The translations under genes and the position numbers were made by a program. This document shows, piece by piece, positions 52,401-59,832 of a DNA stretch of 64,000 nt (positions are counted from its first letter, which is position 1; every line of letters begins with the position of its first letter). The stretch comes from an uncultured Alphaproteobacteria bacterium (GTDB lineage Bacteria; Pseudomonadota; Alphaproteobacteria; RF32; CAG-239). The stretch spans positions 1 through 64,000 of the forward strand of contig CALXUE010000007.1 in assembly GCA_944391615.1 (NCBI GenBank), in the 5' to 3' direction. A model generated the notes under the pieces. It worked only from the letters and a program-made list of their open reading frames with translations. It did no database searches and had not been told where the DNA came from.

Positions 52401-52699
52401 CAGAAAGCACCACCATCCGCCAATTCTACTGAATATTCTTCAGCTCTGGTTTCAGCTGCGTTCTTGTAGCTCCAATCGAAGCTCATAAGCTCGCAGCCAT
52501 AGTGGTCAACTTTCTCAACTTTTTTCTCCGGATCTGGGTCCGGATTGTTGTCACCGCAGTCGGTACATGGAGTACCTCCTGAGACAACATCGTCGATACC
52601 AGTTTCGCAACCTGTTAAACTTAATACGCTAAGCATCACGAAGATGCTCATAACCAATGCAGTCGCGTAACCTGCAAGGGTGTTCATCATTTTTTTCAT
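49487..52699 (-). CDS. Large surface lipoprotein with internal repeats, Bacteroidota-like
   Basis: A 1070-aa protein with a signal sequence and lipobox ending LTGC, followed by an acidic linker (CETGIDD). Two similar blocks of about 162 residues (about 622-784 and 785-946) each contain KLYYNEIE, NTELNK, FGSNRG, YMGNTYTL and LYADGVEIASDSD-like sequence. The C-terminus ends in beta strands (DNGDGTYTVTSNRGNVSYTFP). It is probably a cell-surface, beta-rich protein. The start has an A-rich leader without Shine-Dalgarno. It appears to be foreign DNA or an assembly join. Confidence 0.6.
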   Translation of the reverse strand: MKKMMNTLAGYATALVMSIFVMLSVLSLTGCETGIDDVVSGGTPCTDCGDNNPDPDPEKKVEKVDHYGCELMSFDWSYKNAAETRAEEYSVELADGGAFCNSAFRYLADIVYTDDSRQKANEEYNNRSSFVGFGYKNTLYVAAGEAATFENAPEITTQNTSNGVVTFLGWEKKTIAVLANTVNDVKSLSIGGKTMTDLCLPEVEFAYTNSTLEKTGEDADYISYNLTIYGDATVDYDGKADTDNFYFVLPIKEAKGGSVTPPVEDDKEIVDYEITNEKLDDNGNYSGDKEIIYSDGSSEIEGTITFSYIYSFEAEGNKTVNVSELSYTKKSASYGENIRTGENRNFEQLGCTINLIGMKNTVSMVTNRGSRMFSGYWEYPIITMPNGKEIELLHNVAEMTEGSISDNGISGNQLVINLTATGKYGSNSKNLSSTITLVKVDDGGEGGEDDDFQTGAYAKDQRIEGSVIKWTLVRTFNKKADTETSMSIAHRYAMSLDSRKATENRIYNAGTPALNETSKMSSSEGNYSFDFCSYTSTWKYFDFSHTANAEGRRNIVYHDGEFDVPVWDAALSIERNGVTLGTSNISSSSDKETYLDNINYILFAGNASVSNGSQEVEYSKSIEQKPDEDVVTYNVQKVKVENGKLYYNEIEIHTINTELNKTVEKSMNLSYSLTAIATADWTAKAGSTGIALTSYAQNYTTAKDYIFGSNRGNNTAKANLQTEYTVTYMGNTYTLSVSGTVNASVNLTSSTSTANTYTFTAKLYADGVEIASDSDTAIETIEEEEKPEEDVVSYNVEKVGVRGNKLYYNEIENHSVNTELNKSVEKSVNLVYSFSVAACGDWTVMEGEATGLTLNASSFNYTSAKNYVFGSNRGDNVATANLQTSYPVSYMGNTYTLTIAGTVTGMVNKAASTATNSNTYVFTGKLLADGVEIASDSDSATEVIEKKEEPVVKDYIEALSFDCTVGVNDSSYSGIVIVAHYADGTHVASNGATSTTWGNTLVNGQIGTLETVGNVYSWNGGYVAVPMQDFIYNGYDSPYIGCTPTDNGDGTYTVTSNRGNVSYTFPKRAK

Positions 52700-53565
52700 A
52701 TTACTTTTTATTTATTGTTATTATTTTTGTTTTAGAAATATGTTGTGTCCCAAGTTTCAGGCGGTTTAGGCGTTGAAGCTTGAGATGAGTGAAAAATTTT
52801 GAACTCCGCTGGAAGCACGTGTGCCGCAGAGATATATGTCGTATTTCGTATGCCGATTAACGAACCTTCCGATAGAACCGAAAAGCTGTTTGCAACTTCA
52901 ATATAAAGATAGAATTTAAGCTTTTTGAATTTTATAATCTGTTGATATAAAATGAAAACTTAAAATATCTTGGTTGCTAATAATAATCTATTTAATAGAT
53001 GAGACATACTAATTTTTTGTCAATTTTAGAGTATCATAATTTTGTTAAAAAAGCAATAAAAATCTTATTTCTTAACGGATTGTTTAAATTCTCTGGACGA
53101 TAAAAATATTTTTGTTTGTCAAGTTTGCGGCAATATCTTGCCCCGCAAAGTGACGGTATCCGCGCTTTTGGTGATGTTTGAACAGAAAGGTTTGGACTCT
53201 TAGTTGAATGTTGAATTTGAAAATGTCCGAAATATGGCAGAATCTTGGACTCAAATTTGGTGCCCGCCATCGGCTCAGACGAATCGGAGTCGATGAAATT
53301 TTTTTATTTCGGATTCGTTTTTTTTTAGCATCTTGCCCCCGATATCGCCCGCGCAGCCTTGTGTATAAATCGTTGAAATTAAAATTTTTCTTGAAGAATC
53401 TTGAATCTTGTTATAAATTCGTGCCAGTTTGATAACTAATCGGCTGCAGAATCAAACTCAATTGCGCGTGTCCTCCGGATGAAGTTTTGGACCGGTATGC
53501 GCTCGCAAAAGTCTGCAAAAGCAGCCTCGTTTTAACATTTTATGCTAATAGGAGCTATGTTGACC
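52700..53565. other. Gene-free region upstream of ppdK
   Basis: No convincing gene in 866 bases. It holds a hairpin TTTGCGGCAA / TTGCC-CCGCAAA at about 53124-53150, AT-rich stretches, and presumably the promoters for the divergent lipoprotein and ppdK. A weak tRNA-like impression near 53260 does not fold into a tRNA. Confidence 0.4.
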
Positions 53566-56238
53566 ATGAGTAAATGGGTTTATACATTTGGTAACGGCAA
53601 AGCCGAAGGCGATGCCTCAATGCGCAATCTCCTTGGCGGTAAAGGTGCTAACTTGGCCGAAATGAATAAGGTCGGGTTGCCTGTGCCTCCTGGATTTACG
53701 GTTACAACTGAAGTTTGTACTTATTATTACAACAATAATCACACCTATCCGGCTGACCTCAAAGAACAGGTTAAAGAAGCTGTTGCCGGCGTGGAAAAAA
53801 TTATGGGCAAAAAGTTTGCTGATGCCGAAAACCCGTTGCTCTTCTCCGTTCGTTCTGGCGCTAGAGTTTCTATGCCTGGTATGATGGATACCGTGCTTAA
53901 CCTCGGTTTGAATGACGAAACTGTTAAAGCTCTTGCTAAAGCTTCCGGCTCTGAAAGATTTGCTTATGACTCTTATCGTCGTTTCTTGCAGATGTTCTCT
54001 GATGTGGTGCTCGGTGCCGATCTCGAACTCTATGAAGAAGCTCTCGAAAATATGAAAAAATCTAAGGGCTATAAATCTGATACTGATTTGACCGCCGAAG
54101 ATTTGAAAGAACTCGTTAAACAATATAAAGAAATCGGCCAAAAAATCGGTAAGGTCGTTCCTCAAGATCCTTGGGAACAACTTTGGGCCGGTATCGGCGC
54201 TGTGTTCGGTTCTTGGATGGTCGACCGCGCTATTACTTATCGTAAATTAAACAATATTCCTGGTGACTGGGGTACTGCCGTTAACGTTCAAACCATGGTG
54301 TTCGGTAATGCAGGCGATGACTGCGCTACAGGCGTTTGCTTCTCTCGTGACCCGGCTACCGGTGAAAATGTTTATTATGGTGAATACCTCGTTAATGCTC
54401 AAGGTGAAGATGTGGTGGCCGGTATTCGTACGCCGCAACCGATGGGCTCTAAAGGCGATGGTACTTCTTTGGAAGAAAGATGGCCAAACCTCTATAAAGA
54501 GTTGGTTGATGTTCGTAATAAACTTGAAGCTCACTACAAAGATATGCAAGATATGGAATTCACCATTCAACATGGTAAACTCTGGATGTTGCAATGCCGT
54601 AACGGTAAACGTACTGCTCAGGCTGCCGTTCGTATGGCTGTTGAAATGGTTGAAGAAGGTTTGCTCACCAAAGAAGAAGCTATTATGCGCGTTGGTGCTG
54701 ACCAATTAGACCAACTCTTGCACCCAATGCTTGATCCGAAAGCTAAGAGAGATGTTATTGCTACCGGTTTGCCGGCTTCTCCTGGTGCCGCTGTGGGTCG
54801 TGCCGTGTTTAATGCTGCCGATGCTGAAGCTTGGGCCGCTAAAGGTGAAAAAGTTATCCTTATCCGTAACGAAACTTCTCCGGAAGATATTGGCGGTATG
54901 CATGCTTCTCAAGGTGTTATTACCGCTCGCGGCGGTATGACCTCTCACGCTGCCGTGGTTGCTCGCGGTATGGGTACGCCTTGCGTTTCCGGTTCTCATG
55001 AAATTCATATCGACTATTCTAAAAAGACTATGACAACCGATAAAGGTGTTGTTATTCATGAAGGCGATTGGGTTTCTTTGGATGGTGCTAAAGGTCAAAT
55101 CATTAATGGTAAAATGCCGACCGTTGAAGCTGATACAAACTCCGGTAACTTTGGTAAATTGATGAGCTGGGTTGATGAAATCCGCACGATGGAAGTTCGC
55201 GCTAATGCCGAAACTCCGAAAGATGCTCAGCAAGCTCGTGATTTTGGTGCTCAAGGTATCGGTTTGGCTCGTACCGAACATATGTTCTTTGATGCTGACA
55301 GAATTCCGAATATGCGTGCTATGATTTTGTCTGACACCGAAAAAGGCCGTCGTGAAGCTTTGGCTCGTTTGTTGCCTTATCAAAAACAAGACTTTAAGGC
55401 TTTGTTCAAAATTATGGATGGCCTGCCGGTTAATATTCGTTTGCTCGACCCGCCTCTTCACGAGTTCTTGCCGCACACTGATGCTGAAATGCAGGAATTG
55501 GCTGATAAAATGGGTATGACTCTCGAAAAAGTTAAACAACGTGCTGCTTCTTTGCATGAAGCTAACCCGATGCTTGGTCACCGTGGTTGCCGTTTGCCGA
55601 TTACTTATCCGGAAATCTGCGAAATGCAAACCCGCGCTATCTTGGAAGCCGCTTTGGAATGCCAAGATGAAGGCGTTAAAGTTATGCCTGAAATCGAAGT
55701 TCCTTTGACTGGTTCTAAGAAAGAGCTTGATATCGTTAAAAACATTATCGATACAACCGCTGAGAAGATTTTTGCCGAAAAAGGCAAGAAGATTAAGTAT
55801 GAAGTCGGTTCAATGATTGAGTTGCCGCGTGCCGCTCTCTTGGCTGATGAATTGGCTAAATCTGCTGAATTCTTCGGATTTGGTACAAACGACTTGACTC
55901 AAACAACTTTGGGTATGAGCCGTGATGATACCGGTGCTATTCTTGATGAATATCGCGCTCGCGGTGTTTATGTTGCTGATCCGTTTGCATCTATTGATGT
56001 TGATGGTGTTGGTATGTTGGTTAAGATGGCTTGCGAAAAAGCTCGCAGCACTAACCCGACCATTACACTCGGTGTTTGTGGTGAACATGGTGGTGATCCG
56101 GCATCTATCAACTTCTTCCAGACTTGCGACATGAACTATGTTTCTTGTTCTCCGTTCCGTGTACCTGTTGCTCGTTTGGCAGCAGCTCAAGCAGCGGTGA
56201 AGTATGGAAAGAGTAAGGCGTCTAAGAAGGCCGCATAA
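53566..56238 (+). CDS. ppdK: Pyruvate, phosphate dikinase
   Basis: Reversibly converts pyruvate, ATP and phosphate to phosphoenolpyruvate, AMP and pyrophosphate. The 890-aa product has the nucleotide-binding N-terminus (KWVYTFGNGKAEG, GGKGANLAEM), the phosphohistidine motif GGMTSHAAVVARGMG, and the C-terminal PEP/pyruvate domain with GHRGCRL and catalytic Cys in GVCGEHGGDP. The ATG at 53566 fits the family N-terminus; AGGAG lies upstream but closer to an earlier in-frame ATG (53557). Codons are biased to frequent ones, suggesting high expression. Confidence 0.96.
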   Translation: MSKWVYTFGNGKAEGDASMRNLLGGKGANLAEMNKVGLPVPPGFTVTTEVCTYYYNNNHTYPADLKEQVKEAVAGVEKIMGKKFADAENPLLFSVRSGARVSMPGMMDTVLNLGLNDETVKALAKASGSERFAYDSYRRFLQMFSDVVLGADLELYEEALENMKKSKGYKSDTDLTAEDLKELVKQYKEIGQKIGKVVPQDPWEQLWAGIGAVFGSWMVDRAITYRKLNNIPGDWGTAVNVQTMVFGNAGDDCATGVCFSRDPATGENVYYGEYLVNAQGEDVVAGIRTPQPMGSKGDGTSLEERWPNLYKELVDVRNKLEAHYKDMQDMEFTIQHGKLWMLQCRNGKRTAQAAVRMAVEMVEEGLLTKEEAIMRVGADQLDQLLHPMLDPKAKRDVIATGLPASPGAAVGRAVFNAADAEAWAAKGEKVILIRNETSPEDIGGMHASQGVITARGGMTSHAAVVARGMGTPCVSGSHEIHIDYSKKTMTTDKGVVIHEGDWVSLDGAKGQIINGKMPTVEADTNSGNFGKLMSWVDEIRTMEVRANAETPKDAQQARDFGAQGIGLARTEHMFFDADRIPNMRAMILSDTEKGRREALARLLPYQKQDFKALFKIMDGLPVNIRLLDPPLHEFLPHTDAEMQELADKMGMTLEKVKQRAASLHEANPMLGHRGCRLPITYPEICEMQTRAILEAALECQDEGVKVMPEIEVPLTGSKKELDIVKNIIDTTAEKIFAEKGKKIKYEVGSMIELPRAALLADELAKSAEFFGFGTNDLTQTTLGMSRDDTGAILDEYRARGVYVADPFASIDVDGVGMLVKMACEKARSTNPTITLGVCGEHGGDPASINFFQTCDMNYVSCSPFRVPVARLAAAQAAVKYGKSKASKKAA

Positions 56239-56241
56239 TTA

Positions 56242-56365
56242 AAAAATACGTATAATGGCCGATTAGTGCGTTGTCTGCGGGTTTCGAAAAATTCACGTAC
56301 TGTTTTGTACGCTAAAATTTTTCTCACCCTTGACGCCTACTACTCGGCTCATTCTCCGTATTTTT
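56242..56365. repeat. Palindromic repeat unit 3 (124 bp)
   Basis: Arms AAAAATAC / GTATTTTT flank GTATAATGG ... CATTCTCC. The internal stem is CCGA / TCGG and the apical stem CGTAC-TGTTTT-GTACG. Compared with unit 1, paired bases differ but pairing is kept. It begins 3 bases after the ppdK stop. Confidence 0.8.
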
Positions 56366-56377
56366 GAAAACTTGTTT

Positions 56378-56408
56378 AGGGGCATTTCTCGCAGCTAGAA
56401 ATGCCTCT
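56378..56408. other. Hairpin near ppdK 3' region
   Basis: AGGGGCATTTCT and AGAAATGCCTCT form a 12-bp stem around CGCAGCT without a T run. Confidence 0.55.
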
Positions 56409-56501
56409 ATCTGTAACTGTTCTCCCCAGTTTAAGTCGTAGGAAATTTATCTAGCGGTTATTTAGAAATCACTCTATCTGGCGCGCTATCTGAATTTTTT
56501 G

Positions 56502-56545
56502 AAAAATACGTATAATGGTCTTTTCGGCTCATTCTCCGTATTTTT
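56502..56545. repeat. Palindromic repeat unit 4, internally deleted
   Basis: Both ends of unit 3 (AAAAATACGTATAATGG and CGGCTCATTCTCCGTATTTTT, split across its 44 bp) are joined with only TCTTTT between. About 80 bp of interior is missing. Confidence 0.75.
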
Positions 56546-56546
56546 G

Positions 56547-56577
56547 AAAAATTTGTATAACTAATACAGATTTTGTA
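56547..56577. repeat. Partial repeat, left-end type
   Basis: AAAAATTTGTATAA then CTAATACAGATTTTGTAG, matching the left-end block at 40939 in shortened form. Confidence 0.55.
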
Positions 56578-56600
56578 GTGAGAAAGATATTTATGCCAAT

Positions 56601-56633
56601 AAAAAAGAGATTGTTTTGCAATCTCTTTTTTTT
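56601..56633 (-). terminator. HTH cassette B terminator
   Basis: AAGAGATTG / CAATCTCTT stem, nearly identical to the terminator at 40981. Confidence 0.85.
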
Positions 56634-56636
56634 AGT

Positions 56637-56879
56637 TTAAGAAGTTTTGATGAGTTCAAAACACAATTCGTGTTCATATAGGGCGGAGAGAATGGCAACT
56701 TGATATAATGAAAAAGATTTGCCGCTCTCAATTAACTTGATATTTTTTTTCGATACGCCGCTTTTGCTCGCCGCTTCCGAAAGAGACATCTTTTTTTGGG
56801 TTCTTAACAGGCATAGTTCAAGGCCGATTATGCGCCGCCTTAAAAAAAGTTTGTCTGCCGTATTTTTGGTTGGGTTCAT
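56637..56879 (-). CDS. Small XRE-type HTH protein, cassette copy B
   Basis: Second copy of the 80-aa HTH protein at 41016, 79 of 80 residues identical (Ser38 here). The DNA also shows synonymous differences, so the copies have been separate for some time but stay under coding constraint. Its AAAGGAGCTG site precedes the ATG. A longer open frame upstream crosses the RNA terminator and is not used as the start. Confidence 0.75.
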   Translation of the reverse strand: MNPTKNTADKLFLRRRIIGLELCLLRTQKKMSLSEAASKSGVSKKNIKLIESGKSFSLYQVAILSALYEHELCFELIKTS

Positions 56880-56909
56880 TTTCAGCTCCTTTTGTTCTTT
56901 TATTTTTTT

Positions 56910-57193
56910 AGTTACAAAAATACCTGCCCTTAAATTGTGTATAATGGTCAACTAGGGTGTTGTCTGTGGGTCTTGAAAAATTCACCTACTCCTATGTAGG
57001 CTAAAATTTTTCTCGCCCTTGACGTCTACTATTTGACGCATTCTCCCCAATTTAATAAATTAGGCAGGCGGAGCTCAAAAACTGTCAAAGCGCAGTCACC
57101 GTTATTCAATATATTACCGGCACTCCGCCTTTTCAGACGGATTTTTTGCTTTGAAGGTGTTTTTGAGGCACCGTCGGCTACCTCTAACCGACA
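56910..57193 (-). ncRNA. Structured RNA candidate copy B, split by a repeat
   Basis: The same conserved block as at 41284-41446 starts at the predicted TSS near 57193. The terminator stem halves (GCCTGCC and GGGCAGG) are separated by repeat unit 5 at 56930-57055, which sits in the loop. The RNA would be about 280 nt, with the repeat as a long hairpin inside its terminator loop. Confidence 0.5.
56930..57055. repeat. Palindromic repeat unit 5 (126 bp), inserted in RNA terminator
   Basis: Arms TTAAATTG / CAATTTAA, inner stem TCAA / TTGA, apical stem CCTAC-TCCTAT-GTAGG. The right flank repeats TAAATT, and cassette A shows the unfilled sequence. Confidence 0.8.
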
Positions 57194-57198
57194 GAGAG

Positions 57199-57228
57199 AG
57201 TATAAGAAAAAATGTGGTTGTTTGTCAA
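57199..57228 (-). promoter_or_regulatory. Promoter of RNA candidate B
   Basis: TTGACA and TATACT on the minus strand with 18 bases spacing, in the same place relative to the RNA as in copy A although the surrounding sequence differs. Confidence 0.7.
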
Positions 57229-57230
57229 TT

Positions 57231-57354
57231 AAAAGTTCGTATAATGGTCATCTAATACAGATTTAGCGGGTCTCCGCTATCCTCACCTACTACTATGTAG
57301 GCTCCGGTGTCGTTGCCCTAAAATCTTATTATATGACTCATTCTCCAAACTTTT
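57231..57354. repeat. Palindromic repeat unit 6 (124 bp), diverged interior
   Basis: Arms AAAAGTTC / AAACTTTT (one mismatch), inner stem TCAT / ATGA, a small AGCGGGTCTCCGCT hairpin, apical stem CCTAC-TACTAT-GTAGG. Length is exactly that of units 1 and 3. Confidence 0.75.
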
Positions 57355-57356
57355 GG

Positions 57357-57448
57357 AAAAGTTCGTGTAACGGACAATTAATACAGATTTTGCGGATAGG
57401 AAAATGCTCACTTACTCTTATGTAAGCTAAAATTTTTGTTTGTATGAG
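57357..57448. repeat. Partial repeat, left-end type with apical stem
   Basis: AAAAGTTCGTGTAACGG, ATACAGATTTTGCGGATA, then apical stem CTTAC-TCTTAT-GTAAG; no right end. Confidence 0.6.
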
Positions 57449-57541
57449 GTTGGGGAAGTAGTATTTTTTTTTGTTTTTTTAAAGTAAAAATTAAGGGCTT
57501 TGTTTTATACTCTTATATTATTTTTCTTGGGAGATTTTGAA

Positions 57542-58396
57542 ATGAAAAAAGTTTGTTGTTTGGGGTTTATGATGCTGGTTTTGTTATCTGCCTGCGGTGA
57601 TGAGGTTAACAAAATGGTGCAGACTGAAAATGTGGTGTATCATCTGGATGATAAATATGCTACGGTTGATTTTTTTGTGGAATATCCCATCAAGGCGCAA
57701 AACAAAGAACTTTTGCTGCAATTGCAACAGGCGGTTAATGCCCCATTTGCACAAGAAAATAAAAATCAGTCTTCAAAGATTGATATGCAACAGACTTTGG
57801 AAAATGCGGCAGCGGCTTTTTCTGAGATGGCGCAACAGAATCTCGAAAGCCTTAGAAAAATGGGGCTTAATCCCTCTTATAAAGAAGTGTTGAAACGCGA
57901 TATGCGCAAAATTGCCGATACGGACAAGTTTGTGACATTTAGCTTGTTTAGTTTTGTGTTTACCGGTGGGGCGCACGGAAATTCGTATTGGTGGGCAACT
58001 ACGGTTGATAAGTCTGATGGAAAAAATATCTCTGCTGAAATTCTTAATCAAGATGTTCAGAAGCCTGAATTTAAATCGTTGTTAAAACAAGGGGTTTTTG
58101 CCTCTCTTTCCACAAATAAAAATCATGATAATTTGAGTTTGGATAATTTGCAAGATGAGCTGCTTGATGTGGTTAAGGTTGATAATTTGCCATTGCCCGA
58201 AGCTGAGCCCTTTTTGCTGAATGACGGTGTGGGCTTTGTTTATGGCGCTTATGAAATTTCGTATTATGCTAACGGTAATATCTCTTTTGTTATTCCGTAT
58301 CATTTGATGAAGCCTTATCTTTCTCAAAAAGCTTGGAAAATGGTGAAAGATTTGGCTTTTGACAAGGCGCAAATCAGGCCTTATGATTTAGAGTGA
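57542..58396 (+). CDS. Lipoprotein with DUF3298-like domain
   Basis: A 284-aa lipoprotein: signal peptide with lipobox LLSAC (Cys near residue 18), then an alpha/beta domain. FTGGAHGNSYWWATTVD and the C-terminal FVIPYHLMKPYL resemble DUF3298/RsiV-type C-terminal domains. GGGAG precedes the ATG at 57542. It may sit on the inner face of the outer membrane. The ligand is unknown. Confidence 0.75.
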   Translation: MKKVCCLGFMMLVLLSACGDEVNKMVQTENVVYHLDDKYATVDFFVEYPIKAQNKELLLQLQQAVNAPFAQENKNQSSKIDMQQTLENAAAAFSEMAQQNLESLRKMGLNPSYKEVLKRDMRKIADTDKFVTFSLFSFVFTGGAHGNSYWWATTVDKSDGKNISAEILNQDVQKPEFKSLLKQGVFASLSTNKNHDNLSLDNLQDELLDVVKVDNLPLPEAEPFLLNDGVGFVYGAYEISYYANGNISFVIPYHLMKPYLSQKAWKMVKDLAFDKAQIRPYDLE

Positions 58397-58404
58397 TATT
58401 TTTA

Positions 58405-58432
58405 TTGACTTTGGGGTGATTGGCGTTAAACT
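58405..58432 (+). promoter_or_regulatory. Promoter of array gene 1
   Basis: TTGACT at 58405-58410 and TAAACT at 58427-58432, 16 bases apart; leader of about 40 bases with no Shine-Dalgarno sequence. Confidence 0.5.
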
Positions 58433-58478
58433 CCTGCTCAATTGATTATATTTATGTTTTACTTTAATTATTGTGCCT

Positions 58479-59063
58479 ATGACATATTTTGAATTACATT
58501 CCAAGCTTTTGATGTGTGAGAATGATTTGCAGAGTTTTTCTGATATTTTGAAAATGCCTACTTATCAGAATTTGCCCGAAGGTGAGTTTAAGCAAAAAAT
58601 GCGCAGCTTTATGCAAAATCTTTATCATCGCCGGAAACAAACTGAAGAAATGTGGATGAAGAGCTTTCCTAAAGATTATGACGAGTTTGTGATGATGACT
58701 CGGTTAGAGGCTGATGATCTTTTGCATATTGTGGCGGTTTGTCCGAAGCGTATGAATGGGTTTGAACTCAACTTGTTTGATATTTTTCAAGTCGCTAAAG
58801 AAAAGGGCAAAAACAATTTTCATCTGGAAGGTTTTGCCCGTATTTTTAAGGGAGAGGCTTTTGTGGCAGCTTTGCTTAAAGACGACACCGTTAATTTTGA
58901 CAGAGTGGTGTGGTTGATTGAGGTGCTTCGGCATGAGGCTGTTAATTCTTCATTCTATCGTGAGCTGGTCGGTGTGTTGAAAGTTTGGAAAAAAGCCTTT
59001 GATGCCGATGTGCGGGAAAATGCAAAAAAATTGTCGGAGCAGATTGAGAACCTTTGGCCATGA
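58479..59063 (+). CDS. Array gene 1: unknown protein, family A
   Basis: A 194-aa helical protein with no signal peptide. It shares with the next two genes a pattern FPKDYDEF, then about 40 residues later RMNGFELNLFDIF, then a helical C-terminal half. No known domain is recognised. The ATG at 58479 is preceded by an AT-rich leader; a GTG two codons earlier is possible. It has its own promoter and a terminator. Confidence 0.6.
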   Translation: MTYFELHSKLLMCENDLQSFSDILKMPTYQNLPEGEFKQKMRSFMQNLYHRRKQTEEMWMKSFPKDYDEFVMMTRLEADDLLHIVAVCPKRMNGFELNLFDIFQVAKEKGKNNFHLEGFARIFKGEAFVAALLKDDTVNFDRVVWLIEVLRHEAVNSSFYRELVGVLKVWKKAFDADVRENAKKLSEQIENLWP

Positions 59064-59083
59064 TTTGCTTTATGTCTTTTTAT

Positions 59084-59115
59084 AACAGCCGTTTTTTATA
59101 CGGCTGTTTTTTTTG
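59084..59115 (+). terminator. Terminator of array gene 1
   Basis: AACAGCCG / CGGCTGTT stem with a long T run. Confidence 0.85.
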
Positions 59116-59117
59116 TT

Positions 59118-59145
59118 TTGACTTTTGTCTAATTTGTGATATATT
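59118..59145 (+). promoter_or_regulatory. Promoter of array gene 2
   Basis: TTGACT and TATATT are 16 bases apart; the promoter begins inside the T run of the previous terminator. Confidence 0.6.
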
Positions 59146-59193
59146 GCGCTCTATGTTAGTTATTTTTATGTTTAATTTAATTTATATATTTTT

Positions 59194-59796
59194 ATGGAAT
59201 ATATTGATTTTCATGATTTTCAGGACGAATATGTGTCGTTAAAAAAAGAGTTAAAATCTCTGCGGCAAAGTTTGTTTGAAGTGGATGATTGTGAAAAGCG
59301 TGCCGAAATTTTGAGCCGGATTGATTCGGCTGACTGGCAGCTTCGCGGTTTGCACTTGAAGTTTGGACGATGTTTTCCTGATATTGCTCAGGCTTTGGAT
59401 AATGGCGCGACGTTGGAAAATTTTGAAACGATGCTGAATGTTTTGGTGGAAAATTCGGAATTGGCCGAAGGAATTGAACCGAATATTATGCGTATGATTC
59501 AAGATATCGAACGTTATCCGCAAATGTTAAGAAGAAATTTTTATCCTTTTTTTTATAGGCAATTTTTACAACTAGTAAAGGTTTTGTCTTGTTCGAAATT
59601 GGTTGAATTTTGTTTTGAGAAAGCGGATGTTGACAAGTTTGCTATTGTGGATTTTGTCAGATGGCTTAACTCGGAAATGTTTTCTTGCGAGGTGGAAGCG
59701 GAGATTAAAAAGTTTTTTGCGGCTATTTGCGCTTATGCTGATGGCAGAGTTTGTTCCGCGCAACAAAAATCTTTGCTCAATATTTGTGCTGATTAA
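59194..59796 (+). CDS. Array gene 2: unknown protein, family A
   Basis: A 200-aa helical protein with an N-terminal coiled-coil (about 10-50). Block FPDIAQAL and ELAEGIEPNIMRMI correspond to blocks in array genes 1 and 3. The leader ends in AATTTATATATTTTT before ATG and has no Shine-Dalgarno sequence. Gene 3 follows after 36 bases without a terminator, so the two probably share a transcript. Confidence 0.6.
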   Translation: MEYIDFHDFQDEYVSLKKELKSLRQSLFEVDDCEKRAEILSRIDSADWQLRGLHLKFGRCFPDIAQALDNGATLENFETMLNVLVENSELAEGIEPNIMRMIQDIERYPQMLRRNFYPFFYRQFLQLVKVLSCSKLVEFCFEKADVDKFAIVDFVRWLNSEMFSCEVEAEIKKFFAAICAYADGRVCSAQQKSLLNICAD

Positions 59797-59832
59797 TAAT
59801 TAATATATTGTTTTATTTTTAATTTTATTACT

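Noticed and set aside
53200-53300. Possible tRNA or pseudo-tRNA upstream of ppdK
   Set aside because: A few tRNA-like strings are present but no cloverleaf with consistent stems can be formed.
54706-55665. Long open frame antisense to ppdK
   Set aside because: It mirrors the codon bias of ppdK, has no ribosome site or domain, and its translation is histidine/arginine-rich nonsense.
40813-57448. CRISPR array
   Set aside because: Repeats are far apart or irregular, palindromic over their entire length, differ in sequence, and no cas gene is present.
40813-57448. Insertion sequence with transposase
   Set aside because: No transposase-like frame exists near any repeat unit; the elements can only be non-autonomous.
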